DNA of 64,000 bases. Origin: Candidatus Chryseobacterium colombiense (GTDB taxonomy: Bacteria > Bacteroidota > Bacteroidia > Flavobacteriales > Weeksellaceae). Each line of letters starts with the position of its first letter. Positions within the stretch are counted from its first letter, which is position 1. Below are positions 52,385 through 60,726 of this stretch, piece by piece. A program made the translations under genes and the position numbers. Where the stretch lies: assembly GCA_029203185.1 (NCBI GenBank), contig CP119310.1, positions 310,001 through 374,000 on the forward strand, written 5' to 3'. The notes below the pieces were generated by a model. That model saw nothing but the letters and a program-made list of their open reading frames with translations, did no database searches and was not told the origin of the DNA.

Positions 52385-53275
52385 ATGTTTACAATTACAG
52401 AACTAAGCACCGAGAGAATCAACAGTATAGTTACAGAAGCATTAGCTTTTGCCAATGGAAAAACTGCTAAAATAGAAGGAGAGGTTTTTTGCTCAAATCT
52501 TTTCTTTGAAGACAGTACCAGAACAAAAACAAGTTTTGATATTGCCGAAAGAAAACTAGGATTACAAGTGGTTCCTTTTGATGCTTCTCACAGTTCTGTA
52601 AATAAAGGAGAAAGTCTTTACGACACGGTAAAAACAATTGAAAGTCTGGGGGTAAATCTGGTAGTGATCAGAGATAAAAAAGACAGGTATTTTGAGGAAC
52701 TGGAAAATATAAAAATTCCGGTTATCAACGGTGGAGACGGAACAGGAAACCATCCTTCCCAATGTATGCTTGATCTGTTGACAATCTACCAGGAATTCGG
52801 AAAATTTGAAGGCTTGAAGGTGGGAATTGTAGGAGATGTAAAACACAGCCGCGTTGCCAATTCAAACGCAGAAGCTTTGAGAAGACTGGGTGCAAAAGTA
52901 TATTTCTCAGGACCTGAACAGTGGTTTGATGAAGGCGCTTTAATCAACGGAACGTACCTAAGTGTTGATGAGTTAATTGCTGAGGTTGATGTTTTAATGT
53001 TGTTAAGAATTCAGCACGAAAGACATGATGCAAAAATGAGCTTCTCAGCATCGGAGTACCACAGAAAATATGGTTTGACAAAGGAAAGGGAGCAAGCCAT
53101 GAAAAAAGAAGCGATTATTATGCATCCGGCTCCAATTAACAGAGGAGTGGAAATTGATACAGATTTGGTAGAATGCGAACGATCAAGAGTATTTAAACAA
53201 ATGCAGAATGGCGTTTTTGCAAGAATGGCAATTTTAAAAGAGGCGTTGGAACAAGAAGGGTATACTTTTAAATAA
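52385..53275 (+). CDS. pyrB: Aspartate carbamoyltransferase catalytic chain
   Basis: 296 residues. Carbamoyl-phosphate motif FFEDSTRTKTSFDIAE (about 40-55) is the ATCase form. Other marks are NGGDGTGNHPSQCMLDLLTI and MHPAPINRGVEI. It catalyses the first committed step of pyrimidine synthesis. No pyrI regulatory subunit follows. Expression seems controlled by the attenuator upstream. Confidence 0.97.
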   Translation: MFTITELSTERINSIVTEALAFANGKTAKIEGEVFCSNLFFEDSTRTKTSFDIAERKLGLQVVPFDASHSSVNKGESLYDTVKTIESLGVNLVVIRDKKDRYFEELENIKIPVINGGDGTGNHPSQCMLDLLTIYQEFGKFEGLKVGIVGDVKHSRVANSNAEALRRLGAKVYFSGPEQWFDEGALINGTYLSVDELIAEVDVLMLLRIQHERHDAKMSFSASEYHRKYGLTKEREQAMKKEAIIMHPAPINRGVEIDTDLVECERSRVFKQMQNGVFARMAILKEALEQEGYTFK

Positions 53276-53316
53276 GAACCAATGAATTAAGAACCAAGTT
53301 AAAAGTAAACGCCCAT

Positions 53317-53375
53317 AAATTCCCCTCCTTTGGAGGGGTGGCGAAAATTCAAAGAATTTTTGACGGGGTGGTTAA
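53317..53375. repeat. Flavobacterial intergenic repeat with two small hairpins
   Basis: CCCCTCC TTT GGAGGGG (53322-53338), then a second hairpin AAAATTC AAA GAATTTT (53344-53360), then GACGGGGTGGTT. It lies between pyrB and carA and belongs to a repeat type seen between genes in this family, as I recall. Confidence 0.65.
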
Positions 53376-53444
53376 AAATAAGAATCATCAGTAATAAGGA
53401 TGGTTGAAAAAAATAAAAAGTAAAAGAAAATCTAAATAAAGAAA

Positions 53445-54518
53445 ATGAAGAAAAAGTTAATACTGGAGTCCGGTGAAGTGTTTCATGGAGAAGGTTTCGG
53501 AACAGAATTGGAAACTGCAGGAGAAGTAGTTTTCAATACCGGAATGACAGGGTATCAAGAACTGATTTCTGATCCGTCATATTGCGGTCAGATTGTTTGT
53601 ATGACCTATCCGCTTATCGGAAACTATGGGATTAATAGAGATGACTATGAGAGTATTGAGCCGGCGATCAAGGGTCTTATTGTAAAAGAACTTTGTGATC
53701 TGCCTTCCAATTTCCGTACTCAGATTACTTTAGATGAGTTATTTAAAAGGAAAAACCTTTCAGGAATTTCAGGGATTGATACGAGAAGACTTACAAGAAT
53801 TCTTCGTAATTCCGGAGTAGTGAAAGGAAAAATTGTAAACGCTGATGCTGATGAAAGCGCAGTTGTAGCAGAATTAAAATCTACAAACTTTCTTACCAAT
53901 CAGGTAGAACAGGTTTCTACAAAAACGCCTTATGCCAATCCGGGAAGAGGTTTGAAAGTAGTATTGGTAGACTTTGGTTCTAAATTAGGAATTATCAGAG
54001 AATTATCTCAAAGAAACTGTGATATCACGGTAGTTTCTCAGGATGTAACGGCAGAAGAGATTTTGCTGATGAATCCTGACGGAGTAATGCTTTCAAACGG
54101 TCCTGGAGATCCGGAAGATAACCAACAAGCACTGGAAATGATTAATGGAATTTTAGGAAAAGTTCCGATTTTCGGAATCTGTCTAGGACACCAGTTGATC
54201 GGTCTGGCTTGTGGAGCTAAAACTTTCAAACTAAAATTCGGACACAGAGGAGGAAACCACCCTGTATTGGATTTAGAGAAAAACAAAGTGGCCATCACTT
54301 CTCAGAACCACGGGTATGCAGTAGACCAAGAGAGTTTGAAAGGGACAGATTTAATTGAAACGCACATCGCACTGAACGACAGAACCAACGAAGGTCTGAA
54401 ACACAAAATTCACCCTTGTTTCTCCGTTCAGTATCACCCGGAAGCTAGCCCAGGTCCGGAAGATGCGAACTACTTATTTGATGAATTCATTGAATTAATG
54501 GAAAACTTCAAAAAGTAA
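53445..54518 (+). CDS. carA: Carbamoyl-phosphate synthase small subunit
   Basis: 357 residues. N-terminal CPSase domain (EVVFNTGMTGYQELISDPSY, ISGIDTRRLTRILRN) and C-terminal class I glutaminase with nucleophile Cys246 in FGICLGHQLIGLACG and His/Glu in SVQYHPEASPGP (about 330). It supplies ammonia from glutamine to CarB. No promoter box was found; it probably reads through from pyrB or uses an unseen promoter. Confidence 0.97.
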   Translation: MKKKLILESGEVFHGEGFGTELETAGEVVFNTGMTGYQELISDPSYCGQIVCMTYPLIGNYGINRDDYESIEPAIKGLIVKELCDLPSNFRTQITLDELFKRKNLSGISGIDTRRLTRILRNSGVVKGKIVNADADESAVVAELKSTNFLTNQVEQVSTKTPYANPGRGLKVVLVDFGSKLGIIRELSQRNCDITVVSQDVTAEEILLMNPDGVMLSNGPGDPEDNQQALEMINGILGKVPIFGICLGHQLIGLACGAKTFKLKFGHRGGNHPVLDLEKNKVAITSQNHGYAVDQESLKGTDLIETHIALNDRTNEGLKHKIHPCFSVQYHPEASPGPEDANYLFDEFIELMENFKK

Positions 54519-54529
54519 GACAGCAAGTT

Positions 54530-54560
54530 TGTCATTCTGATGCAGGAAGAATCTCAGAAA
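54530..54560. repeat. Dispersed repeat fragment between carA and carB
   Basis: Contains TTGTCATTCTGATGCAGGAA and AGAATCTCAG; same type as 41817-41852. Confidence 0.5.
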
Positions 54561-54653
54561 TCAAGAATGGCAATGTGTAAAAATTAACTCTAAATAAAAA
54601 CAGTGCTAAAAGTTTAACATTTAAACTTATGGCATCTAACATCTAACTTAGAA

Positions 54654-57600
54654 ATGGCAAAACGTACAGATATAAAAACAATTTTAGTAATCGGTTCAGG
54701 ACCTATTATCATCGGTCAGGCAGCGGAATTTGATTACGCAGGAACGCAGGCTTGTCTGTCTTTGAAGGAAGAAGGCTACAAGGTAATTTTGATCAATTCA
54801 AACCCTGCAACGATTATGACAGATGTTGAAATCGCAGATAAAGTATATATCGAGCCGATTTCACTTCAGTTTGTAAGTCATATCATTAGAAAAGAGCGTC
54901 CAGATGCACTTTTACCGACTCTTGGAGGTCAGACTGGACTGAACATGGCGGTAGAATTGGAAAAATCAGGTATTCTTGAAGAATGTAAAGTTGAGGTTTT
55001 AGGAACAAAACTATCAGCGATCAACAGAGCGGAAGACAGAGATTTGTTCCGTGAATTGATGAGAGAACTGAACGAACCGGTTCCTGAATCTGACATCGTA
55101 AACACGGTAGAAGGAGCATTAAACTTTGCTGACAATATCGGATATCCAGTAATTGTTCGTCCTGCTTTCACCATGGGTGGAACAGGAGGTGGTATCGCTT
55201 CCAATGAAGTTGAACTAAAAGAAATTGCTGAATTAGGATTAAAACACAGTCCGGTAACTCAGTGTCTGATCGAAAAATCAATCGCAGGTTTCAAAGAAAT
55301 TGAATATGAGGTAATGCGTGATGCAAACGACAACGCGATTGTAGTTTGTAACATGGAAAATATTGATCCGGTTGGAGTTCACACAGGAGATTCAATTGTT
55401 GTAGCGCCTTCTCAAACGCTTTCGGACAGAGAATACCAGTTACTGAGAAACGCTTCATTAAAAATCATCAGAGCATTAGGAATTGAAGGTGGATGTAACG
55501 TACAGTTGGCATTAGATCCACATTCATTCGACTATTATATTATCGAGGTAAACCCGAGAGTTTCCCGTTCATCAGCTTTAGCATCTAAAGCAACGGGTTA
55601 TCCGATTGCGAAAATTGCAGCAAAAATCGCAGTAGGCTTAACACTTGATGAAATCATGAATCCGGTTACAGGGAAGACTTATGCTTGTTTCGAGCCAGCT
55701 TTAGATTATGTAGTAACTAAATTCCCGAGATTCCCATTCGATAAATTCGAAACGGCGGATAGAAGATTATCAACGCAAATGAAAGCAACGGGTGAAGTAA
55801 TGGCGATCGGAAGAAATTTCGAAGAGTCTTTACAAAAAGCGATCCGTTCTCTGGAAACAGGAATTAAACATATCGGTTTAAAAACCAAGCAGGCAGCAGC
55901 TCTTACAGCTGAAGAAATCGAAAGAAGAATCAGAGTGTGTGATGATGAAAGATTGTTCATCATCGGAGATGCTTTAAGAAGAGGGTATGATTGGGAACAA
56001 ATCGTAGAATGGAGTAAAATCGATAAATTCTTCATCTGGAAGATCAAGAAATTAATTGATTTCGAAAAAGTTATCGCTGAAAATAAATTCAACAAAGAAA
56101 TCGTTTTAGAAGCTAAGAAATTAGGTTTTGCAGATGTAAACATTGCAGTTCTTTGGAATGTAACGGAGCGTGAAGTGTTCAATTTCAGAAAAGAAAACGG
56201 AGTGATGCCGGTTTATAAAATGGTAGACACCTGCGCTGCGGAATTCGAATCTGAAACTCCATATTTCTACGGAACGTACGAAGAAGAAAACGAATCTGTA
56301 GTTTCAAATAAAGAAAAAATCATTGTTCTAGGTTCAGGACCGATCAGAATCGGACAGGGAGTTGAGTTTGATTATGCAACAGTTCACTCAGTTTGGGCAA
56401 TCAAGGAAATGGGTTACGAAGCAATCATCATCAACAACAACCCTGAAACGGTTTCTACAGACTTCTCAATCTCAGATAAATTATACTTCGAGCCTTTAAC
56501 GGAAGAAGATGTAATGAACATCATTGAGCTAGAAAAACCAAAAGGAGTTGTAGTACAGTTCGGTGGCCAAACTGCGATCAACCTGGCTGATAAATTGGCT
56601 TCTCACGGAGTTCAGATCTTAGGAACTTCTTTGGAAGATTTAGACAGAGCTGAAAACAGAGATAAATTTGAAAAAGCGCTTCAGGAAATGCAGATTCCTC
56701 AGCCTTTAGGAAAAACGTCAACCTCAAAAGAAGAAGCGATAAAAATTGCTAATGAAATAGGTTATCCGGTGTTGGTTCGTCCGAGCTATGTCTTAGGAGG
56801 TAGAGCGATGGAAATTGTGTACTCAGAAAGCGAACTGGCTCACTATATGGAATTTGCGGTAGACGCAAGTCCGGAACATCCGGTTTTGGTCGACAGATAC
56901 ATGGTTGGAAAAGAAATAGAAGTTGATGCGATCTGTGATGGAGAAACGGTAATCATTCCGGGGATTATGGAACATATCGAAAGAGCAGGAGTTCACTCCG
57001 GAGACTCGATTGCTGTGTATCCTCCTCAAAATATCTCACAAAGTGAAGTTGATACGTTGGTAGATTACACACAAAGACTGGCAAAAGGATTGAATGTAGT
57101 TGGTTTAATGAATATTCAGTATGTTCTTTTTGAAGGAAATGTGTATGTGATCGAGGTAAATCCACGTTCATCGAGAACGGTTCCTTTCTTATCTAAAATC
57201 ACGGATGTTCCAATGGCAAACTTGGCTACGAAAGCAATTTTAGGTCAAAAGCTAACTGATTTAGGATATAAAAACGGATTGGTTCCAAATAAAGAGGGAG
57301 TTTTCGTAAAAGTTCCGGTGTTCTCTTTCTCAAAACTAACGAAAGTTGACATCTCTTTAGGTCCTGAAATGAAGTCTACAGGAGAGGTTATGGGTAAAGA
57401 CACGACATTAGAAAAAGCATTGTATAAAGGATTGGTTGCAGCAGGAAGAAAAGTCCCTATGCATGGTTCTATCTTGTTCACAGTAGCGGATAAACACAAG
57501 CAGGAAGCAGCTGATTTGGCGGCTAGATTCCATGAAGTTGGTTTCAGAATCTGGGCAACGGAAGGAACAGCGAAATTCTTCGAAGAAAAAGGAATTCCTT

Positions 57601-57836
57601 GTAAAATAGGATACAAAATCGGAGAGGAAAGTGTAAACCTGATCGACCTGATCCAGAAAGGAAAAGTTCAGTACGTTGTCAACACCACTACAAAAGGAAA
57701 GCAGGCTGAAAGAGACGGTTTCCAGATCAGAAGAATGAGTGTGGAAAACGGTGTTCCTTGTTTAACATCCATGGATACAGTTGAAGCCATTTTAAAAGTA
57801 ATCGAAAGCATGAGTTTCAAAATGGAGACAATGTAA
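54654..57836 (+). CDS. carB: Carbamoyl-phosphate synthase large subunit
   Basis: 1060 residues, full length. Two ATP-grasp halves, each with the signature SGPIxIGQxxEFDY (near residues 14 and 560) and ENR/AEDRD motifs; the C-terminal MGS-like allosteric domain starts about residue 930 (HGSILFTVADKHKQEAADLA). It makes carbamoyl phosphate for both PyrB and the arginine carbamoyltransferase. A terminator follows. Confidence 0.98.
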   Translation: MAKRTDIKTILVIGSGPIIIGQAAEFDYAGTQACLSLKEEGYKVILINSNPATIMTDVEIADKVYIEPISLQFVSHIIRKERPDALLPTLGGQTGLNMAVELEKSGILEECKVEVLGTKLSAINRAEDRDLFRELMRELNEPVPESDIVNTVEGALNFADNIGYPVIVRPAFTMGGTGGGIASNEVELKEIAELGLKHSPVTQCLIEKSIAGFKEIEYEVMRDANDNAIVVCNMENIDPVGVHTGDSIVVAPSQTLSDREYQLLRNASLKIIRALGIEGGCNVQLALDPHSFDYYIIEVNPRVSRSSALASKATGYPIAKIAAKIAVGLTLDEIMNPVTGKTYACFEPALDYVVTKFPRFPFDKFETADRRLSTQMKATGEVMAIGRNFEESLQKAIRSLETGIKHIGLKTKQAAALTAEEIERRIRVCDDERLFIIGDALRRGYDWEQIVEWSKIDKFFIWKIKKLIDFEKVIAENKFNKEIVLEAKKLGFADVNIAVLWNVTEREVFNFRKENGVMPVYKMVDTCAAEFESETPYFYGTYEEENESVVSNKEKIIVLGSGPIRIGQGVEFDYATVHSVWAIKEMGYEAIIINNNPETVSTDFSISDKLYFEPLTEEDVMNIIELEKPKGVVVQFGGQTAINLADKLASHGVQILGTSLEDLDRAENRDKFEKALQEMQIPQPLGKTSTSKEEAIKIANEIGYPVLVRPSYVLGGRAMEIVYSESELAHYMEFAVDASPEHPVLVDRYMVGKEIEVDAICDGETVIIPGIMEHIERAGVHSGDSIAVYPPQNISQSEVDTLVDYTQRLAKGLNVVGLMNIQYVLFEGNVYVIEVNPRSSRTVPFLSKITDVPMANLATKAILGQKLTDLGYKNGLVPNKEGVFVKVPVFSFSKLTKVDISLGPEMKSTGEVMGKDTTLEKALYKGLVAAGRKVPMHGSILFTVADKHKQEAADLAARFHEVGFRIWATEGTAKFFEEKGIPCKIGYKIGEESVNLIDLIQKGKVQYVVNTTTKGKQAERDGFQIRRMSVENGVPCLTSMDTVEAILKVIESMSFKMETM

Positions 57837-57857
57837 TTTTCGGATTAAGATATCTTT

Positions 57858-57887
57858 AAAACGCATCTTTTCAAGGTGCGTTTTTTT
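57858..57887 (+). terminator. Terminator of carB
   Basis: Stem AAACGCATC / GGTGCGTTT (one G-T pair) with a long T run. Confidence 0.85.
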
Positions 57888-57943
57888 GTTTTATAATATG
57901 ACTAAAATTTATAAATTAGAAAAAATAAATGCTAGCTTAACAA

Positions 57944-58396
57944 ATGACTAATACTATAAGATCAATAATTTTTTCACTTAGTATTCTGCTAATTTCCTGC
58001 AATCAAACAAAAAAGCAAAAACGGATTGATGATAAGATTTTAAGATCGAAAGTTATTTCTGATTCGACAAATAAGCTGTCTGGTAAACCCGTTTTTAAAG
58101 CTGATAAAAAAGTGAAAACTTTAATTCTGGATTATAATGCGATTTCCTGTAGTTGCGCACAGTGGAGCGAATCGAAATCAAATAAAAAAGAATATTACTG
58201 GCTGGAACCTGCGAATGAAAAATTAATAAATGCGGATCATTTATTTAATGGGGATAATTTACCAGTACAAATTAAAGTAACAGGTCAGATTGTTAGTGAA
58301 AATGGGTTTCCTAAAAGACATAGTTTATCAAAAGTAAACGAGAATGAAGCAGGGAAAGTCTTTCGGTATACAAATATTGAAGTACTTAAAAAGTAA
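57944..58396 (+). CDS. Small lipoprotein of unknown function
   Basis: 150 residues. Signal peptide with lipobox LLISC (Cys19). The mature part carries a short Cys-rich stretch NAISCSCAQWSES and a LEPANEKLINADHLFNG segment. No family recognised. A promoter cannot be defined; AT-rich region upstream. Confidence 0.75.
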   Translation: MTNTIRSIIFSLSILLISCNQTKKQKRIDDKILRSKVISDSTNKLSGKPVFKADKKVKTLILDYNAISCSCAQWSESKSNKKEYYWLEPANEKLINADHLFNGDNLPVQIKVTGQIVSENGFPKRHSLSKVNENEAGKVFRYTNIEVLKK

Positions 58397-58466
58397 ATCT
58401 TCATATATGATTAGCAATTATGATCACTTTATAAAAATTAATTTTTTGAGAATGAATTCATTAAAT

Positions 58467-58474
58467 TAGCTTTG
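58467..58474 (+). promoter_or_regulatory. -7 box of the 141-residue gene
   Basis: TAGCTTTG, 25 nt before the GTG start at 58500. Confidence 0.45.
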
Positions 58475-58499
58475 AAATTATAATTTAGATTCAAAGATA

Positions 58500-58925
58500 G
58501 TGGGGAAATATAATATCAAAAAATTACCAAAAGGATTCCGGTTTTTATTGAGTTTGAAAGAGATTAAAGAAATAGAAAACCATGCTGATCTAAAGTTTAC
58601 AAATGTCACTTATGGCAGCTTGGCAAATTCAAAAATATTTAATGATGAATCATTTTTTCAGAGCAGTTTTCGAGGTTTTTCAATTCAAGGCTTAAAAAAA
58701 GGATCAATTTGGGAATTTAGTTTATTGCAAAAGGGATTTAGAGATGAATTATTACCCGAAATTTATGAAATAGATATCAAAAAAATGATAAAGGAAAAAG
58801 TAAAAGATTATCTGAGTAAAGTTTATTATTCCAAAGAAACAGATTGTTACAATAATCCGCAACTTTGGTGTTTGATTTCTATAATTCAAAATAAAGCAGA
58901 TGTTTCTTGGACAGAATCAAAATAA
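58500..58925 (+). CDS. Unknown protein with GTG start
   Basis: 141 residues starting at GTG 58500. Rich in Lys, Glu, Phe. Two alpha-beta segments; no signal peptide, no membrane segment and no motif recognised. The start follows from the promoter box and the lack of an earlier ATG. 31 nt separate it from the SRPBCC gene. Confidence 0.6.
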   Translation: MGKYNIKKLPKGFRFLLSLKEIKEIENHADLKFTNVTYGSLANSKIFNDESFFQSSFRGFSIQGLKKGSIWEFSLLQKGFRDELLPEIYEIDIKKMIKEKVKDYLSKVYYSKETDCYNNPQLWCLISIIQNKADVSWTESK

Positions 58926-58956
58926 AACTTCGTAACCAATCATTAAATCAAACAAT

Positions 58957-59388
58957 ATGAGTTCACAAAATTTCTCTTACACACTCACCACCTCAAAATC
59001 TCCAAATGAAATTTTTAATAGATTAATTGATCCAAAACAATGGTGGAATGGCCTACACGATGAAATTATCACTGGAAAATCTGAAAAGATAAATGATGTA
59101 TTCATTTTTGATGCGGGAAACGGAGTACATCATACCGAGCAAAAACTGATAGAAGTTATTCCGGATAAAAAGATTGTCTGGGAAGTTACGGACAGCAATC
59201 TGACATTTGCAAGCAAGACTGATGAATGGACGGGAACGAAAATAAGCTTTGAAATTTTTAAAGAAGACCATAGAACAAAAATTGTTTTTACACACGATGG
59301 ATTAACTCCACAATTTGAATGTTATGATGGCTGTTCTGGCGCTTGGCTGCAATATTTGATGCAGCTTGAGAAGAATTTAAATGAATAG
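58957..59388 (+). CDS. SRPBCC/AHSA1-like protein
   Basis: 143 residues. Start/Bet v1-like fold: TTSKSPNEIFNRLIDPKQWW at the N-terminus, the FDAGNGVHHTEQKLIEVIP strand pair, then the terminal helix ending LQYLMQLEKNLNE. Such proteins bind hydrophobic ligands or Hsp90-like partners; the function here is unknown. Confidence 0.85.
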   Translation: MSSQNFSYTLTTSKSPNEIFNRLIDPKQWWNGLHDEIITGKSEKINDVFIFDAGNGVHHTEQKLIEVIPDKKIVWEVTDSNLTFASKTDEWTGTKISFEIFKEDHRTKIVFTHDGLTPQFECYDGCSGAWLQYLMQLEKNLNE

Positions 59389-59484
59389 TATTTAACCATA
59401 AAAATCCATACTTTGCATTGCGCTAATTATTATATGTCGATTATGAAAGCAGGAATGTAAGCTGAGATTATAAAGAAACTATGA

Positions 59485-59520
59485 TGAGCAGAGGGTAAGG
59501 GCTGCTCAATTTTTTATTTT
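59485..59520 (+). terminator. Probable terminator after the SRPBCC gene
   Basis: 7-bp stem TGAGCAG / CTGCTCA, 10-nt loop, then a T-rich run. Confidence 0.55.
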
Positions 59521-59552
59521 AAGATTTAATTAATACCAATAAAAAACACCAA

Positions 59553-60704
59553 ATGACGAAACATCAGAAAAGAGTAGGTGAGGTCTATCATTTTTTTGAT
59601 AACAAAGACACTGTTTTAGGATTCAGGAAATTGCTGGATTGTGCAATGGATACTCAGAATATGGAAATCTACAAAGAATCCATTGAGTTAACCGACTGGA
59701 AAGAGCAATATCCAGCGTATACCGAAGAGCTGATTGAAAAATCCAAAATTCTTCTTCAAAAAATAGAAAAAATTCCGGTAAAAGAACATTCGCTGGAGAA
59801 ATCTGTGCTTCGGGCCCGAAATATTTTAAAATCCTACGGAAGCAATCGCTTTTCTTTAGGTCCGGTTTCTATGGAAATCAATAAAGGCCAGGTTTATGGA
59901 CTGGTAGGAGAGAACGGAAACGGAAAAACGACTCTTTTGAGGATTTTGGCTAAAGAGATCTCTCATAATGAAGGCGAACTGCATTATTCTTTTACCATAC
60001 AGCCCAAAGATGAATATGACCTTCGTACAAAACTGATATATATTCCACAAAGAACTGCAAAATGGTATGGAAGCTTAAAAGATAATTTAAAATTTGTGTT
60101 GTCAAATTATGGGGTTGCTCCTGAAGAAAACGAGACGAGAACTTTAATGATGATTGCCCGTCTCGGGCTTTGGAATTACAAACACCTGAAATGGAATGAG
60201 CTTTCTTCCGGATATAAAATGCGTTTTGAACTGGCGAGAACCCTTTTGAGACAACCTGAAATTCTGCTATTGGATGAACCTTTGGCGAATCTTGATGTAC
60301 TCGCTCAACAGGTGATTTTGGAAGATCTTAAATCGATCGCAAATTCTGTAAACAATCCGATTGCCTTGATTTTAAGCTCACAGCAATTGTATGAAGTAGA
60401 GAAGGTTTCTGATAAAGTAATTTTCCTTAAAAACGGTCAGTATAAAGACAACTCTGAATTAAAAGATACGGAAAATGATCATCTGATCATAGAAATCGAC
60501 ACTCCGAATTCCAGAGAAGAATTGCTGGAGGTCTTCAAAAATTTCAGTTTAGAAAAACTTAATTTTAACGGAGGGGTTTATGTGGCTTATTTTTCGGCGG
60601 AAACTGAATTTTATGAAGTCATAACAGCGCTTGGAAATGCCAAAGCAGAAATCGTGTATATCCGTAATATTTCATCCTCTACAAGAAGATTCTTTGTAAG
60701 CTAA
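59553..60704 (+). CDS. ABC transporter ATPase with unusual N-terminus and Gln at the H-loop
   Basis: 383 residues. An N-terminal helical region of about 95 residues of unknown type is followed by a normal nucleotide-binding domain: Walker A GLVGENGNGKTTLL (119-127), signature LSSGYKMRFELARTLL (about 216), Walker B LLLDEPLANLD (about 239). At the switch His the sequence reads LSSQQLYEVEK, so Gln replaces His. The next gene encodes a membrane protein in the same operon and may be the partner. Confidence 0.85.
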   Translation: MTKHQKRVGEVYHFFDNKDTVLGFRKLLDCAMDTQNMEIYKESIELTDWKEQYPAYTEELIEKSKILLQKIEKIPVKEHSLEKSVLRARNILKSYGSNRFSLGPVSMEINKGQVYGLVGENGNGKTTLLRILAKEISHNEGELHYSFTIQPKDEYDLRTKLIYIPQRTAKWYGSLKDNLKFVLSNYGVAPEENETRTLMMIARLGLWNYKHLKWNELSSGYKMRFELARTLLRQPEILLLDEPLANLDVLAQQVILEDLKSIANSVNNPIALILSSQQLYEVEKVSDKVIFLKNGQYKDNSELKDTENDHLIIEIDTPNSREELLEVFKNFSLEKLNFNGGVYVAYFSAETEFYEVITALGNAKAEIVYIRNISSSTRRFFVS

Positions 60705-60726
60705 ATCCTTTTAATTTCGACAGAAA

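Noticed and set aside
55706..56182. 158-codon antisense ORF in carB
   Set aside because: Ser/Phe/Leu-rich shadow of a strongly conserved gene.
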